Shown here piece by piece: positions 9,342 through 18,859 of a DNA stretch of 64,000 bases. Origin of the DNA: Lacticaseibacillus saniviri JCM 17471 = DSM 24301 (GTDB taxonomy: Bacteria > Bacillota > Bacilli > Lactobacillales > Lactobacillaceae); NCBI RefSeq assembly GCF_001311785.1, contig NZ_BBBX01000002.1, positions 1 to 64,000 of the forward strand, read 5' to 3'. Under the pieces are notes generated by a model. That model ran no database searches and was not told where the DNA came from. It saw only the letters and a program-made list of their open reading frames with translations. The position numbers and the translations under genes are program-made. How positions within the stretch are numbered: position 1 is the first letter of the stretch; every line of letters begins with the position of its first letter.

Positions 9342-10948
9342 TTAAGGTTTCAACTTAAAATATTGTGACGACACCCACTGTTGACCGCCGAGATTGTACC
9401 AGTGGGAACCATCTGTTTGCGTGACCTCAGCGAATACTCGCCATTTGCTACCATGGATGAGCTTTTTGCCCGGAATGAAATTGTATCCAAGTGGTGATTG
9501 CCATACCGCAATGCCGTAACCTGGGACGTATTGCACTTCCCCAACTGTTTCCGTTGTTACAGGTGTGACTTTGAGCGTGTAGCGGGCGGAAAGCCATTGA
9601 TCACGACCGACGTGATACCACGTGTTGCCAGCAACATCGGTCTGTCTGTCGGAGTAATGCCAAGCGGTTCCGCTCGGTAACAGTTGACCGGTAACACGCT
9701 GATCAGGGTTAGGTGAGTTCCAGACCGCGACACCGTAGTGATTCACATAATTAATGATAACGGTGCCCGCTTCAAGTGATTTGGTGGCTGCTGGTTGGAC
9801 CTGCGAAGGCGTGGTACTTGCCGATTGTGATGGACTGGTTACTTGCGGAATTGGGGTGTGAGTGACTACAGGGTGATTGTTAACGGGTGGGACGACAATC
9901 GTTTTGGGTGTTGTTGTGTCTGGTTGACTAGTCGTCTGTGAATCGCTTGCGGGCGAAACGGTTGGGCTGTTTTGCGCCACTGTCCCCGTGATGTAGGATT
10001 GTGTCGCCGAATTAACAACGATGAAGTGGTCACCCGAGCGAAAAGAGATCGTCTCATCGTCATCTTGCTGATCCATATCCAGTGACCAATGGCCGGTATT
10101 ATCCGCAGTGACATCATAAACCAAGTTTTTACCGACTTGTTGCTGATAATAAATTGTCAGTTTTTGATTTGGGGCGGCCGTGCCCGTGATCGTCGACTGT
10201 GCTGGGTAGGGAGCGACGGGGTTCACGGTAAAAGTTTTCTTCTCATCTTTTAGCGGATGGTTCACTTGCGTTGCAACAGCATCATCGCGACTGAAGATAA
10301 TGATATTGCCACCGTCACCCAGGCCGATGAAATCGGAAGTCAACGCAGTCCACTGAGCAACTGGCAACGACCAGTCACCGTTCTTATCGGCTGTCGTTGT
10401 GGTTGATAATTTGTATTGAACGTTGCTGTCTTTACCAGGCCCGTTATAGATGACGGTTAATCGCTGGTCTGGTTTGGCCTTACCGGTAATTGTGCTGGTG
10501 TCAGGACTGGCGTTAGCAATCGCCAGTTCGAGATTCGATGCGGGCTCTGCTGGGTTTGGTTGTGGGGTGGGTGAAGAGCTAGACTCTTTCACCTCGGACT
10601 TGCTAGCGGCCTCAACGGTGACGGTGGTGTCACCAACAGTGATGGTGTCGCCGGCGCTGATAGGTGCCGTAAAATATTCGGTTCATCAGCTACGTTGACG
10701 TGCCACTGACCCTTATCATCAGTTATCACAGTGAAGCGTGACTTAATGCCTGATACCGAGGACAGATAGGCGACGGTGGTTTTGGTATTGGGCTGACCAG
10801 TACCGGAAAAACTGCTAGCACCAGCTGACACGGGGTTAATTTGTGCAGTGGCAGCAAACACTATTGGCGGTGGTGTCACCAAACTGATGCTGCTGCTCGA
10901 TAGGGTTGTGGCAGCTAATAACGACAAAACGAAATGAGAGACTTTCAC
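9342..10948 (-). CDS. Secreted multi-domain surface protein with two C-terminal SLAP/SH3-like wall modules, one frameshift
   Basis: An exported protein of about 535 residues. It has a signal peptide (MKVSHFVLSLLAATTLSSSS...VFAA, about 1-32) and three Ig-like/carbohydrate-binding-style repeats (STITGKAKPDQRLTVIY, STITGTAAPNQKLTIYY and an N-terminal copy). A Thr/Ser/Pro-rich linker at about 325-385 follows. Two C-terminal modules of about 65 residues end in WYHVGRDQWLSARY and WYNLGGQQWVSSQY, closely like the module in the L,D-transpeptidase at 1288. The frame breaks at the four-A run 10671-10674; one more base joins NIFTAPISAGDTIT. No sorting signal, so attachment is probably non-covalent. Confidence 0.78.
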
Positions 10949-11104
10949 CTTAACTCCTCCTTAAATAGTAATCATTACGATTTACGTGATGAACTATACA
11001 GGAAGATTTTTGAGCTGTCTAGTCATAAAAAAGAAAACGTTTGTTATTTTATGAGAATAAAAAAGTCACCATCCTATTTTCGGGTGATGACTTTGATGGA
11101 TTGA
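10949..11104. other. Upstream region of the surface protein gene
   Basis: AT-rich leader (minus strand) of the surface protein with a ribosome site AAGGAGG next to its start. AAAAAGAAAACGTTTG at about 11030 resembles a weak catabolite site. The rest of the gap up to 11345 is filled by the structured repeats listed next. Confidence 0.4.
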
Positions 11105-11230
11105 TAGTGCTCACAGCCAAATCGCGTTCCAAGAGACAAAACACTTCGGTTAGTTCATCTTTGTTGAATTCACAAACCGGGTTCTGCCAAAGATCTTGCT
11201 AATCCTCGTGTTCTAACCGTCTCTTGTCAC
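11105..11230 (-). repeat. Structured repeat type II, copy at 11 kb
   Basis: Nested hairpin: outer stem AAGAGAC (11131) with GTCTCTT (11219), middle stems GGTTAG with CTAATCC and ATCTTTG with CAAAGAT, and an apical GAATTC/GGGTTC arm. The fold matches the copies at 25087 and 52052 while the outer and apical stems differ in sequence. Confidence 0.8.
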
Positions 11231-11354
11231 AGCATAAACGCGTTCGCTAATACTGCCTGTTCCGCCTAACAAGACGAGCCCTTTATTGCATAAAGCTGCA
11301 ATAGAGACTCGCCCTCGTTAGTGCTCACAGCCAAACCGTATTAGCTCACGCTCT
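11225..11354 (-). repeat. Structured repeat type I, diverged copy at 11 kb
   Basis: Outer stem GCTAATAC (11246) pairs with GTATTAGC (11338). Conserved TGCCTGTTCCGCCTAAC and GTTAGTGCTCACAGCC follow inward. The inner arm is GACGAG...TTATTGCA/TGCAATA...CTCG instead of ACTAGCGCCAATTGC. It overlaps the last codons of the downstream HAD gene. Confidence 0.85.
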
Positions 11355-12158
11355 CAACGCATATTGACGGATGGCCTTTGCCAAGCCGTCGTTATCATTG
11401 GTATCGGTGACCGCATCCGCGTGTTGCTTGGCGATGGCGTTACCGTTGCCCATCGCAATAGCGGTACCGGCAAAATCAAACATTGGGATATCGTTGCGTT
11501 CATCACCCACGGCCATAATTTCCTGTGGTGTGAGTTGTAAGTGTTCAGCCAGTTGCTGCAAAGCTGCGCCTTTATTGACTTCTGGATGTACCACCTCAAG
11601 AAAATTGGGTGCGGTACGAATGACGGCCAGTTGTGGTGAAAAGGCCGCCGTGACCATCGGCGCCACCTGATCGAGCATGGTGGCATCACCGACAAATGAG
11701 CCTTTGGCGATGGCAAAGTCAGATGCGAGTTCATCCGGCTGGCGGATGAAGAGGCCAGCGCTATTTTCGGCCGCTTGCATGACGATAAAGGCATTCACAT
11801 CGTGATCAGCGGTATAGATGGCACTGTCCGGCGCCACAATATTGAATGGAATCTGGTGGGTCCGGCCAAACGAGGTCATAGCGCGATAGGCTGCATTGTC
11901 GATGAGGCGTTTGGCGATGATGTGTCCCGCGACGGATTCAATCACGGCGCCGTTATAGGTAATCGCGAATTGATCATCGCCTTGAATACCCAGTGTTTTC
12001 AAGAAAGGAGTGACCCCAGCTAAGGGTCGGCCAGTACACAACACAATTTTGATCCGTTGGGCGAGCGCAGCCTGAATGGCATCGATGGTGGTTGGCAATA
12101 GGTCGTGTTTGGAGCTGAGCAGTGTGTCGTCGATATCGATGGCAATGAGTTTAATCAT
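11346..12158 (-). CDS. Cof-type HAD-IIB sugar-phosphate phosphatase
   Basis: A 270-residue cytoplasmic HAD hydrolase. Motif I is IDIDDTLLSS at residues 7-16 (nucleophile Asp). IVLCTGRPLAGV and YNGAVIES follow, then Lys in KGSFVGD, and motif IV GDERNDIPMFDFAGTAIAMGN. The C2-type cap places it in the Cof/YidA group, which dephosphorylates sugar phosphates or flavin-type phosphates; the exact substrate is unknown. It follows another HAD gene of the same family by 15 bp, so the pair are probably one operon. Confidence 0.9.
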   Translation of the reverse strand: MIKLIAIDIDDTLLSSKHDLLPTTIDAIQAALAQRIKIVLCTGRPLAGVTPFLKTLGIQGDDQFAITYNGAVIESVAGHIIAKRLIDNAAYRAMTSFGRTHQIPFNIVAPDSAIYTADHDVNAFIVMQAAENSAGLFIRQPDELASDFAIAKGSFVGDATMLDQVAPMVTAAFSPQLAVIRTAPNFLEVVHPEVNKGAALQQLAEHLQLTPQEIMAVGDERNDIPMFDFAGTAIAMGNGNAIAKQHADAVTDTNDNDGLAKAIRQYALRA

Positions 12159-12173
12159 CTGCGACCTCCGCGA

Positions 12174-12967
12174 TTAGCGCCGAGCCAATTCATTAGCGAT
12201 GAATTGGAGGACACCTTGGTCTTCGTTATTGCCCGTGACGTGATTCGCCACCGCTAAGACGTCTGGTTGCGCGTTGGCCATGGCCACACCGGTTCCCACT
12301 GCCTGCAACATCTCGATATCGTTGCCACCGTCACCAAAGGCGGCCATGTCATCGAGTGAGATGCCTAGCCGCTGGCCCAAATGGGTGAGACCGTATGCCT
12401 TGTTGATGCCAGGTTGAATCAAATCGATATCGCCGTGACCGCTGCTGGTAGGCACAGCACGCCCAGCAAAACGGTCTGTGAAGTCTTTAATTAAGGCCTG
12501 TGTCTGCGGTACTGGGCAGGTGATGGCAAACTTCAAAATATTATCATCCATTTGGGCATAGTTATCGATGACAGCTAGGTGATGATAGTAGTGGCGCGCC
12601 TCTTCAACGTGAGCTGGGTCCGTTGTGTTCAGTGTATAAGCACTCTCTTGGCCACACGCGAGAATCTGAATGTCTGGGATATCCTGCAATTCAGTGAGCA
12701 TTTCGTTGACGGTGGTGTCGTCGAAACTTTCCACGTTGTAGATGTGCTCAGTATCGCGGATATAGGCGCCATTTTCGGCCACAAAAATCACATCGGGGTA
12801 GGCTTCAAAAATGAGCGCAGCTGAAAGTATTGATTGCCACTGGCCACCACAAACTGAATATTGCGATCCAGCATTTGTTGATGGAGTTGGGCGAAACGCT
12901 CGGCGTCATAAGTTTTATCGGCCTTTAAAAAAGTACCATCCATATCGGTTGCAAAGAGTTTGATCAT
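12174..12967 (-). CDS. Cof-type HAD-IIB phosphatase (second), one frameshift
   Basis: A second HAD-IIB phosphatase of about 264 residues: ATDMDGTFLKAD (motif I), FVVASGNQYFQL, VAENGAYI, and DMAAFGDGGNDIEMLQAVGTGVAMANA (motif IV). The frame breaks at the five-A run 12807-12811; adding one base joins QLRSFFEAYPDVIFVAENG. I start it at 12967 (MIKLFATDMDG), directly after AGGAGGA on the minus strand, rather than the upstream ATG at 13033. First gene of a two-gene HAD operon. Confidence 0.88.
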
Positions 12968-13128
12968 GATTGTCCTCCTGAAATGTCGTATTTCCAGTAT
13001 AGCATGAATGCGCTTAATTGTTAGCGGATTCACATAATCTTAAAAGCATTAAAGTATGTGGCAATGCGCTATACTGAATTCATTACATATTATCTGAGTC
13101 GTGCGAAACAATTAAAGGAGGTTCCATC

Positions 13129-13341
13129 GTGAACAACAGTCAATTCTTTACTGATAATTTACCATTTTTCATCCCACTGATTATTCTGGAAGTGGGGCTG
13201 ATGTTGACGGCACTTATCCATGTGCTGCGACATCCGCACTATCGCTTCGGTAACCGCATCATGTGGGTGCTCATCGTTGTCTTATTACAGATTATCGGCC
13301 CCATTATTTACTTTGCCTTTGGTCGGGAGTCAGAAGCATGA
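13129..13341 (+). CDS. Small PLDc_N-domain membrane protein
   Basis: A 70-residue protein with two membrane helices and the PLDc_N pattern (LTALIHVLRHPHYRFGNRIMWVLIVVLLQIIGPIIYFAFGR), as at the N terminus of cardiolipin synthases. Stand-alone copies often lead ABC-2 exporter operons in lactobacilli. Here the stop overlaps the ATPase start (ATGA), and the ribosome site is AAAGGAGG. Likely an accessory membrane subunit; mechanism unknown. Confidence 0.85.
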   Translation: MNNSQFFTDNLPFFIPLIILEVGLMLTALIHVLRHPHYRFGNRIMWVLIVVLLQIIGPIIYFAFGRESEA

Positions 13342-14236
13342 ACGTGCTCGAAGTGAATCACGTGAATAAGCACTTCGGGGATAAGCAAGTGCTGCATGAT
13401 CTCAGTTTTACGGTGCCAGAAGGGGCCATCTTTGGCTTTGTGGGTGAGAATGGCGCGGGTAAAACAACGACGATGAAGCTGATTCTGGGATTGGATACCA
13501 TCGATGCGGGGACAATCAATCTTTTTGGGCAACCCGTCCATTATGGTGAGACCGCCACGAATCAGGCGGTGGGCTATCTGCCTGACGTGCCTGAGTACTA
13601 TAACTACATGACGGCCGCGGAGTATCTGCGCTTTTGTGGGCGCCTCACCGCGATGGCACCAGATGAATTGAAAACGCGCATTCCGGAAATGTTATCGTTG
13701 GTTGGCTTACCGAACAATAAACATCGCATTCGGGGGTTCTCACGTGGTATGAAGCAGCGTCTCGGCATCGCGCAGGCGCTATTGAATCGTCCCAAGCTCT
13801 TGATCTGTGATGAGCCGACATCTGCGCTTGACCCCGCTGGCCGCAGCGAATTTTTAACCCTGCTCGCGAGTCTCAAAACGCAGACCACCATTATTTTTCG
13901 ACCCATATCCTGGCCGATGTGGAGCGAGTGGCCGACCGCGTGGGGATTCTGCACCACGGTCAGCTGCAGGTGAACGACACATTGGCTGCGATTAAGGCCC
14001 AGTATGCGGTGAACCAAATCGTCCTAAGCTTTGAAACGGAAGCACAGGCAAAACAAGCAGCGACTTTAATTCAGGGTAAACAAAATGCGCAACGGGTCGT
14101 TGTGACCTATCACGATGACTACACAGAAACAGCCAATGCGGTGCTATCACAGCTCTTAGCCAATCAGTTGGTGCCGGTGGCGATGGATCGCAGCGAACCG
14201 AGTCTTGAAGACATCTTTTTGGAGGTGATTGCATGA
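13338..14236 (+). CDS. ABC-2 type exporter ATPase, one frameshift
   Basis: An ATP-binding subunit of about 299 residues: GENGAGKTTTMK (Walker A), FSRGMKQRLGIAQALL (signature), LLICDEPTSALDP (Walker B). Beyond the run of five T at 13894-13898, one more T restores STHILADVERVADRVGILHHG with the H-loop His. The C-terminal accessory domain of about 80 residues is typical of bacitracin/lantibiotic-type exporters. ATGA overlap at both ends ties it to the PLDc_N gene and the permease. Confidence 0.88.
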
Positions 14237-14997
14237 GAGCAACCGCGGTATTTATCCAAAAAGAATGGCTCGAAACATGGCGGACACGGCGGGTATTGAT
14301 TCTGCTCATCGTTTTCTTGATTTTTGGGATTCTCAGTCCGTTATTCGCCAAATTGACGCCGGAACTGCTCAAGGCAACGTTGGGCAATCAGATGGCAATC
14401 ACCTTACCCAAGCCGACCTCGGTGGATTCATGGACGCAGTTTTACAAGAATATCACGCAGATGGGCATCTATATCGTGGCCATTCTGTTTGGTGGCACCG
14501 TTAGTCAGGAATTGGCACATGGCACCCTGGTTAATCTGGTGACCAAAGGCTTACCACGCTATGCCGTGGTGCTGGCCAAGTTTGTCGTGGCCTATCTGCA
14601 ATGGGTGCTGGCCATTCTGCTCGCATTTGCTGTGACATTTGGCTATACCTGGTATTATTTCCCGGACAATCATTCCCCACATCTGTGGCAGGGTATTGTG
14701 CCCGTATTGATTTTTGGCTTCTTCTTCATTGCGGTCATTGTGTGTGGTTCTAGTCTTTCTGCCAACAGTTATAGTGGCTTACTGGCCACCATCATTGTGG
14801 TTGCGGCCTTGTACCTCATCAACTTCTGGAAAGATGCACAGCGATTCAATCCGATCAGCCTAATCAGTGATAATGTGACACTGACCAAGGGCAGCGAGAC
14901 GCTGCAGCACTTGGCACCGGCTTTATGGCTCAGTGTTGGCGGCGCGGTGATGCTATTGGGGCTCAGTGTCTGGTTGTTGAACCAGCGTAAGCTCTAG
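14233..14997 (+). CDS. ABC-2 type exporter permease
   Basis: A 254-residue membrane protein with about six helices. The N-terminal FIQKEWLETWRTRRVLIL is the cytoplasmic entry segment typical of ABC-2 permeases, followed by helices near 20-40, 75-95, 115-135, 155-175, 180-200 and 225-245. It partners the ATPase at 13338 (4-bp overlap). Export substrate unknown: peptide, drug or lipid are all possible. Confidence 0.85.
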   Translation: MRATAVFIQKEWLETWRTRRVLILLIVFLIFGILSPLFAKLTPELLKATLGNQMAITLPKPTSVDSWTQFYKNITQMGIYIVAILFGGTVSQELAHGTLVNLVTKGLPRYAVVLAKFVVAYLQWVLAILLAFAVTFGYTWYYFPDNHSPHLWQGIVPVLIFGFFFIAVIVCGSSLSANSYSGLLATIIVVAALYLINFWKDAQRFNPISLISDNVTLTKGSETLQHLAPALWLSVGGAVMLLGLSVWLLNQRKL

Positions 14998-15056
14998 TTG
15001 ACAAGGGCAGGTTAAACGTTCAGAATCCATTTGTTTATAGAATGGAGGGCATCATC

Positions 15057-15598
15057 ATGGGCGGTATGCTCTTATTGATCTTGGGAATTTTCTTCTTTAC
15101 GCGCAACCTGTTTCGTTTTGAAAAAGTGTCACGGTTTGAAGCCGTAATTTTGCCGGTATACAGTCTGATTATGGCCTGGCTCGCCTTAGACCAGCATCAT
15201 CCATCAGTGATGGCCATCGTCGTCACCGCGATTTTTGGGGTGCTCATGGCGTGGCTCCAGTCATGGGGTGCGCGCGTGAAAGTGACGGGCGAACAGGACA
15301 AACATGACCGGCCCGTTGTCGAAGTGCGGCGGGGTTGGTGGTACCTGATTGGCTGGCTATTGATTTTGTGTACGGGATTGTGTTTGCCGTCATGTTGGGT
15401 GAACATGTCAATGTGTTGGAAGAAGCAGGCAATGAGATTGCCAAGGATCTCTTCAGCTTCCGCAATTTCTCCACCGCTTCCAGTTGGAATATCTACTTGC
15501 AGTCGGGGATTGCGAGTTTGGTGTATACGTTGTTGCTTGTGCGCAAGGAGCCTAAGGTGAAACACGCCATCGCGCGGCGTCAACGGCATAAAAAATAG
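15057..15598 (+). CDS. Four-helix membrane protein of unknown function, one frameshift
   Basis: A protein of about 180 residues with helices near residues 3-17, 27-47, 52-68 and, after frame repair, 98-120 and 155-172, then a basic tail (KHAIARRQRHKK). One T is missing in TTTT at 15364-15367; adding it gives YLIGWLLIFVYGIVFAVMLGEHV. The start at 15057 follows GGAGGG; the ATG at 15042 lies within it. Not recognised. It may be a late member of the preceding exporter operon, 60 bp downstream. Confidence 0.6.
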
Positions 15599-15625
15599 AA
15601 TGCAGACTTGCATTCTTTTCTTTTA
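15597..15625 (+). terminator. Short terminator-like hairpin
   Basis: GAATGCA and TGCATTC around GACT, followed by a T-rich stretch, at the end of the membrane protein gene. Its right arm overlaps the -35 element of the next promoter. Confidence 0.45.
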
Positions 15626-15635
15626 CAGTCATAAT
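15608..15635 (+). promoter_or_regulatory. Promoter of the second exporter operon
   Basis: TTGCAT, 16-bp spacer, CATAAT. The -10 element lies inside the left arm of the TetR-type palindrome, so repressor binding would block it. Confidence 0.6.
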
Positions 15636-15656
15636 GAGTGTGTACTCACTCATTAT
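15631..15656. promoter_or_regulatory. TetR-type operator palindrome
   Basis: ATAATGAGTG-TGTACT-CACTCATTAT: a perfect 10-bp inverted repeat with a 6-bp spacer between the -10 element and the ribosome site of the ABC operon. The operon's last gene codes for a TetR repressor, so this is very probably its autoregulated operator. Confidence 0.75.
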
Positions 15657-15669
15657 GGAGGTGGAAATA

Positions 15670-16407
15670 ATGGCAACGATTCAAGTCACACATCTGGTTC
15701 AAGGCTACGCGACAACCACGGTCTTGAACGATATCAACCTCGAAACGAATCCCGGGGACATCGTGGCACTCATTGGCCCCAGTGGCGCGGGCAAGACAAC
15801 TCTGATCAAGACGATTATGGGTATGCTGCGGCCTAAGTCTGGCCGAGTCAGCGTCTTCGATCAGGCGATGCCGAATCGTGCACTGCTCGCTCACATTGGT
15901 TTCATGGCGCAAACCGACGCACTGTATACCGACCTCACCGGGCGTGAGAATCTCAATTTCTTTGGCGCGATGCAGGGCGCATCACGCTCGGCACTGCAAG
16001 TACAGTTGGCGCATGCCGCAGAGGTCGTGGCACTGACGCCAGATCTCGATCGCCGCGTTAGCACGTATTCAGGCGGGATGAAGCGCCGTTTGTCCCTGGC
16101 GATTGCGCTGTTGAATGACCCACCGCTCTTAATTCTGGATGAACCCACCGTTGGGATTGATCCCGAGCTGCGGCGTCAGATTTGGACGGAGTTACACACG
16201 ATGGCATCAGCAGGCAAAACCATTCTGCTGACAACGCACGTGATGGAAGATGCAGAAGAGGCGACCCAATTACTGATGATTCGTGATGGTGCCGCAATCG
16301 CGCAGGGAAGCCCCACAGCGCTGATGGCTACCTATCACGTCCAATCAATCGAAGAAGTCTTTTTAGCGGCAGGGAGGCAGCAAGATGCGCATATTAGCCA
16401 TGTTTAA
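15670..16407 (+). CDS. ABC-2 type drug exporter ATPase
   Basis: A 245-residue ATPase: GPSGAGKTTLIK (Walker A), YSGGMKRRLSLAIALL (signature), LLILDEPTVGIDP (Walker B), LLTTHVMEDAEEA (H-loop). This is the DrrA/NodI-like daunorubicin-type branch. The start at 15670 follows TGGAGGTGG; an in-frame ATG at 15634 lies inside the operator and is rejected. It overlaps the permease start by 23 bp and forms an operon of ATPase, permease and TetR regulator. Confidence 0.9.
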   Translation: MATIQVTHLVQGYATTTVLNDINLETNPGDIVALIGPSGAGKTTLIKTIMGMLRPKSGRVSVFDQAMPNRALLAHIGFMAQTDALYTDLTGRENLNFFGAMQGASRSALQVQLAHAAEVVALTPDLDRRVSTYSGGMKRRLSLAIALLNDPPLLILDEPTVGIDPELRRQIWTELHTMASAGKTILLTTHVMEDAEEATQLLMIRDGAAIAQGSPTALMATYHVQSIEEVFLAAGRQQDAHISHV

Positions 16408-17505
16408 CCGCATTGTTCGCGAGATGTTGCGCGATAAGCGCACGCTCGGACTCATGTTTGGAGCACCACTGTTGATTTTGACGTATTTTTTCTGTTTCAA
16501 AACAATCAAACCAATAAGGCGACATTAGCCGTACAAGGCATCGATGCGCCACTGCGACAAGCGATGAAGAGCAATCACCTCACACTTAAAACCGTCGCCG
16601 AAAACAGCAAGCCCACCCATGTAATTCGGCAGCAAGATAGTGATGGTGTGTTGCGGCAATCAGGAACCCAATTGACATTAACGCTCGCAAATACCGATGA
16701 AGGCAAGTCGGCGATGATTGTGGCGGCGCTCAAACAGGCGCAGGTCAAACTCAAGATGCAAGCAGCAGCAACCACGATCAAGGCCCAGCAAAAGGCGCTG
16801 ATGCAGATGCAAGCGGCCTTGAGACGGGCTGTTCCAAAATCAGCGTCAGTAGCGGGGACGTCCTATACCTTAAAAACGCATTACCTGTATAGCAGCGCAG
16901 ACGGCACCTATTTTGATACCGTCTTGCCAATCATGATGGGCTTTGTGGTGTTCCTGTTCGTCTTCCTGATTTCGGGCATCGCCTTGCTGCGTGAACGGAC
17001 CACGGGCACGCTGTCACGGCTCTTAGCGACACCGATTAAGCGCAGTGAAGTGATTATCGGCTATCTGCTGGGTTACGGTGTGTTTGGCTTGATCCAAACT
17101 GTCTTAGTGGTGTTGTTTGCCATCAATGTCTTCCAACTTCAGGTGCTTGGCAACGTGGCCAATGTGCTGTTGCTCAATCTGGCTTTAGCGCTTGTGGCAC
17201 TCACGATGGGTCTGTTTGTCTCGACGTTTGCCGCCTCGGAATTTCAAATGATGCAGTTCATTCCCATCATTGCGATTCCACAGATTTTCTTTTCTGGTTT
17301 GATTCCAGTCGCGAATATGCCAAACTGGTTACAGATCATTGCACATGTGATGCCACTGTATTATGGTGCCAATGGGATCAGTGATGTGATTAAGAAAGGC
17401 AGCACACTGACACAGATTGGGCCAAACGTCCTCATCCTGCTACTCTTTGCGCTGATTTTTCTTGGCGCAAACTTGCTCACGATGCGGCGATATCGGCAAG
17501 TTTAG
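16385..17505 (+). CDS. ABC-2 type drug exporter permease (YhgE/DrrB-like), one frameshift
   Basis: A permease of about 373 residues. One N-terminal helix is followed by a large extracytoplasmic domain (about 45-180, rich in Ala/Gln/Lys coil) and a five-helix C-terminal ABC-2 domain with LRERTTGTLSRLLATPIKRSEVIIGYLLGYG and FFSGLIPVANMPNWLQ. The frame breaks in the T run at 16485-16490 (one T missing); repair joins LTYFFLFQNNQTNKAT. It starts after GGGAGGCAGCAAG, inside the ATPase 3' end. Probably exports a toxic amphiphile sensed by the downstream TetR. Confidence 0.88.
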
Positions 17506-17514
17506 GAGGAACAC

Positions 17515-18162
17515 ATGACCGAACATATTGAAACGCTATTCGAACAATTTTTACAGGCCAGCGATATGCCGCAAAAGCAACAGGCGGTGCTGACGGCCAG
17601 CTTGACGCTATTTGCTGAGAAGGGATTCGAAGCCACCAGCACTCGCGATATTGCCACGGCAGCCAATGTGGCTGAGGGTACGGTATATCGACAGTTTAAA
17701 ACCAAGGCGCAGATTCTGCAGGCCATTTTGCAGCCATTCACCGAGCATGTTTTTCCCAAAGCCATGAATGAGTTCTTGCAGGTGGTCACGCAGCAACAAA
17801 AGATGCCATTTGAGCAATTCTTACGGCTGATTTTGCGCGATCGCATCACCTTCTTATTTCAAAACCATAATTCGGCCAAAGTCTTTTTGGGTGAATTATT
17901 CAAACGCCCCGACATGGTGCAACAGATGCAGGCACTGTTTGTCACTCGGGCACAACCCATCATTGCTGACGTGATTGCGCAGTACCAGCGCGCCCGCCAA
18001 CTCGTTGATTGGCCGGCGGAGCGCATCATGCGCTACATTGTGGGCACGGTCTTGAGCTATATCTTGCCCGTGTTATTGACGAATCATACCGCTAAGGCGA
18101 TTGATGATGTGGTCAATGAGAGTGCAGAATTTCTCTTGCGGGGACTAGCGCCAACGGACTAA
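17515..18162 (+). CDS. TetR-family transcriptional regulator
   Basis: A 215-residue repressor with the TetR helix-turn-helix at about residues 20-65 (LTLFAEKGFEATSTRDIATAANVAEGTVYRQFKTK pattern) and a helical ligand domain. It lies 10 bp after the permease with GGAGGAAC as ribosome site and is the third gene of the exporter operon. The likely target is the palindrome at 15631-15656, giving drug-induced derepression. Confidence 0.92.
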   Translation: MTEHIETLFEQFLQASDMPQKQQAVLTASLTLFAEKGFEATSTRDIATAANVAEGTVYRQFKTKAQILQAILQPFTEHVFPKAMNEFLQVVTQQQKMPFEQFLRLILRDRITFLFQNHNSAKVFLGELFKRPDMVQQMQALFVTRAQPIIADVIAQYQRARQLVDWPAERIMRYIVGTVLSYILPVLLTNHTAKAIDDVVNESAEFLLRGLAPTD

Positions 18163-18551
18163 TCGGTTGAATCAATCATGACGGCGCGAATATCGGTGAT
18201 GGCCACAAAGTTAGCATCGCCCAGATAGAGCATCTGATTTTCCCACCCTTGGATGCGGCCGATGAGGGGAACTTGAAACCGTTGCTCGAGGTCAGTGATA
18301 TTCGTGTAGATAATCACCGTTTGTTGCTTGGTTTGTGCTTGCTCGAGGATGGTCTTGATGTGAGCGGGCAGCATGGGGGCAGGAATCTGCTGGTGCCACA
18401 TTTGTTCGGCGTCCTTGGCTTCAGCCTTGAGTGCGCTGGTGTGATCGGAGAGGTAGTAACCCTGCCACTTCAACATGCCCCGGTCGTGATAATCATTCCT
18501 AAAGAATTGGGCGGCGGTTGCTTCCGGGTCGTCGACTGGTCGAATGTGCAT
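18159..18551 (-). CDS. YolD-like protein
   Basis: A 130-residue protein. DRGMLKWQGYYLSDH resembles the DRGxxKW core of YolD-like proteins, and it sits in the usual place next to a UmuC-type polymerase. YolD proteins are thought to act as the regulatory (UmuD-like) partner of Gram-positive UmuC polymerases. I start at 18551 (MHIRPVDD), 9 bp after AAAGGA. The frame stays open upstream because of a lesion in the preceding gene. It converges on the TetR gene with 4 bp overlap. Confidence 0.7.
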   Translation of the reverse strand: MHIRPVDDPEATAAQFFRNDYHDRGMLKWQGYYLSDHTSALKAEAKDAEQMWHQQIPAPMLPAHIKTILEQAQTKQQTVIIYTNITDLEQRFQVPLIGRIQGWENQMLYLGDANFVAITDIRAVMIDSTD

Positions 18552-18859
18552 GTGAATCATTCCTTTGAATGAGATAATGGTTGCTCGGCCAAAATTGGCC
18601 TTCAAAATTACGAAAGTAAATCGATAATTGCGTGTGTGGCGCAACGCTGCGAGCAGTCGCTCGAGATAAATCAAATCATATTGGGTCACCGAATGGAGCG
18701 GAATTGAGCGCTCGCGGTGGCCCTTTTTGAGGCTGTGAAAAAGAAATTGTATTGCTGATCGAAGTGATCATCGACAACCACCAACCAGTAACGCGTGTGC
18801 ATCGCACGGGTGAAGAGGGTGTCGATTTTACTGGTGATGAGGACCAAATCGTTATGCAT
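18552..18859 (-). CDS. Small conserved gene between umuC and the YolD-like gene, frame broken
   Basis: Starts MHNDLVLITSKIDTLFTRAMH, overlapping the polymerase stop, and reads YWLVVVDDHFDQQYNFFF. As sequenced it then ends at 18686. In the neighbouring frame it continues HSLKKGHRERSIPLHSVTQYDLIYLERLLAALR...KANFGRATIISF up to the YolD start, about 100 residues in total. Both halves together look like the small protein commonly found between these two genes. Function unknown; presumably part of the SOS mutagenesis operon. Confidence 0.6.
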
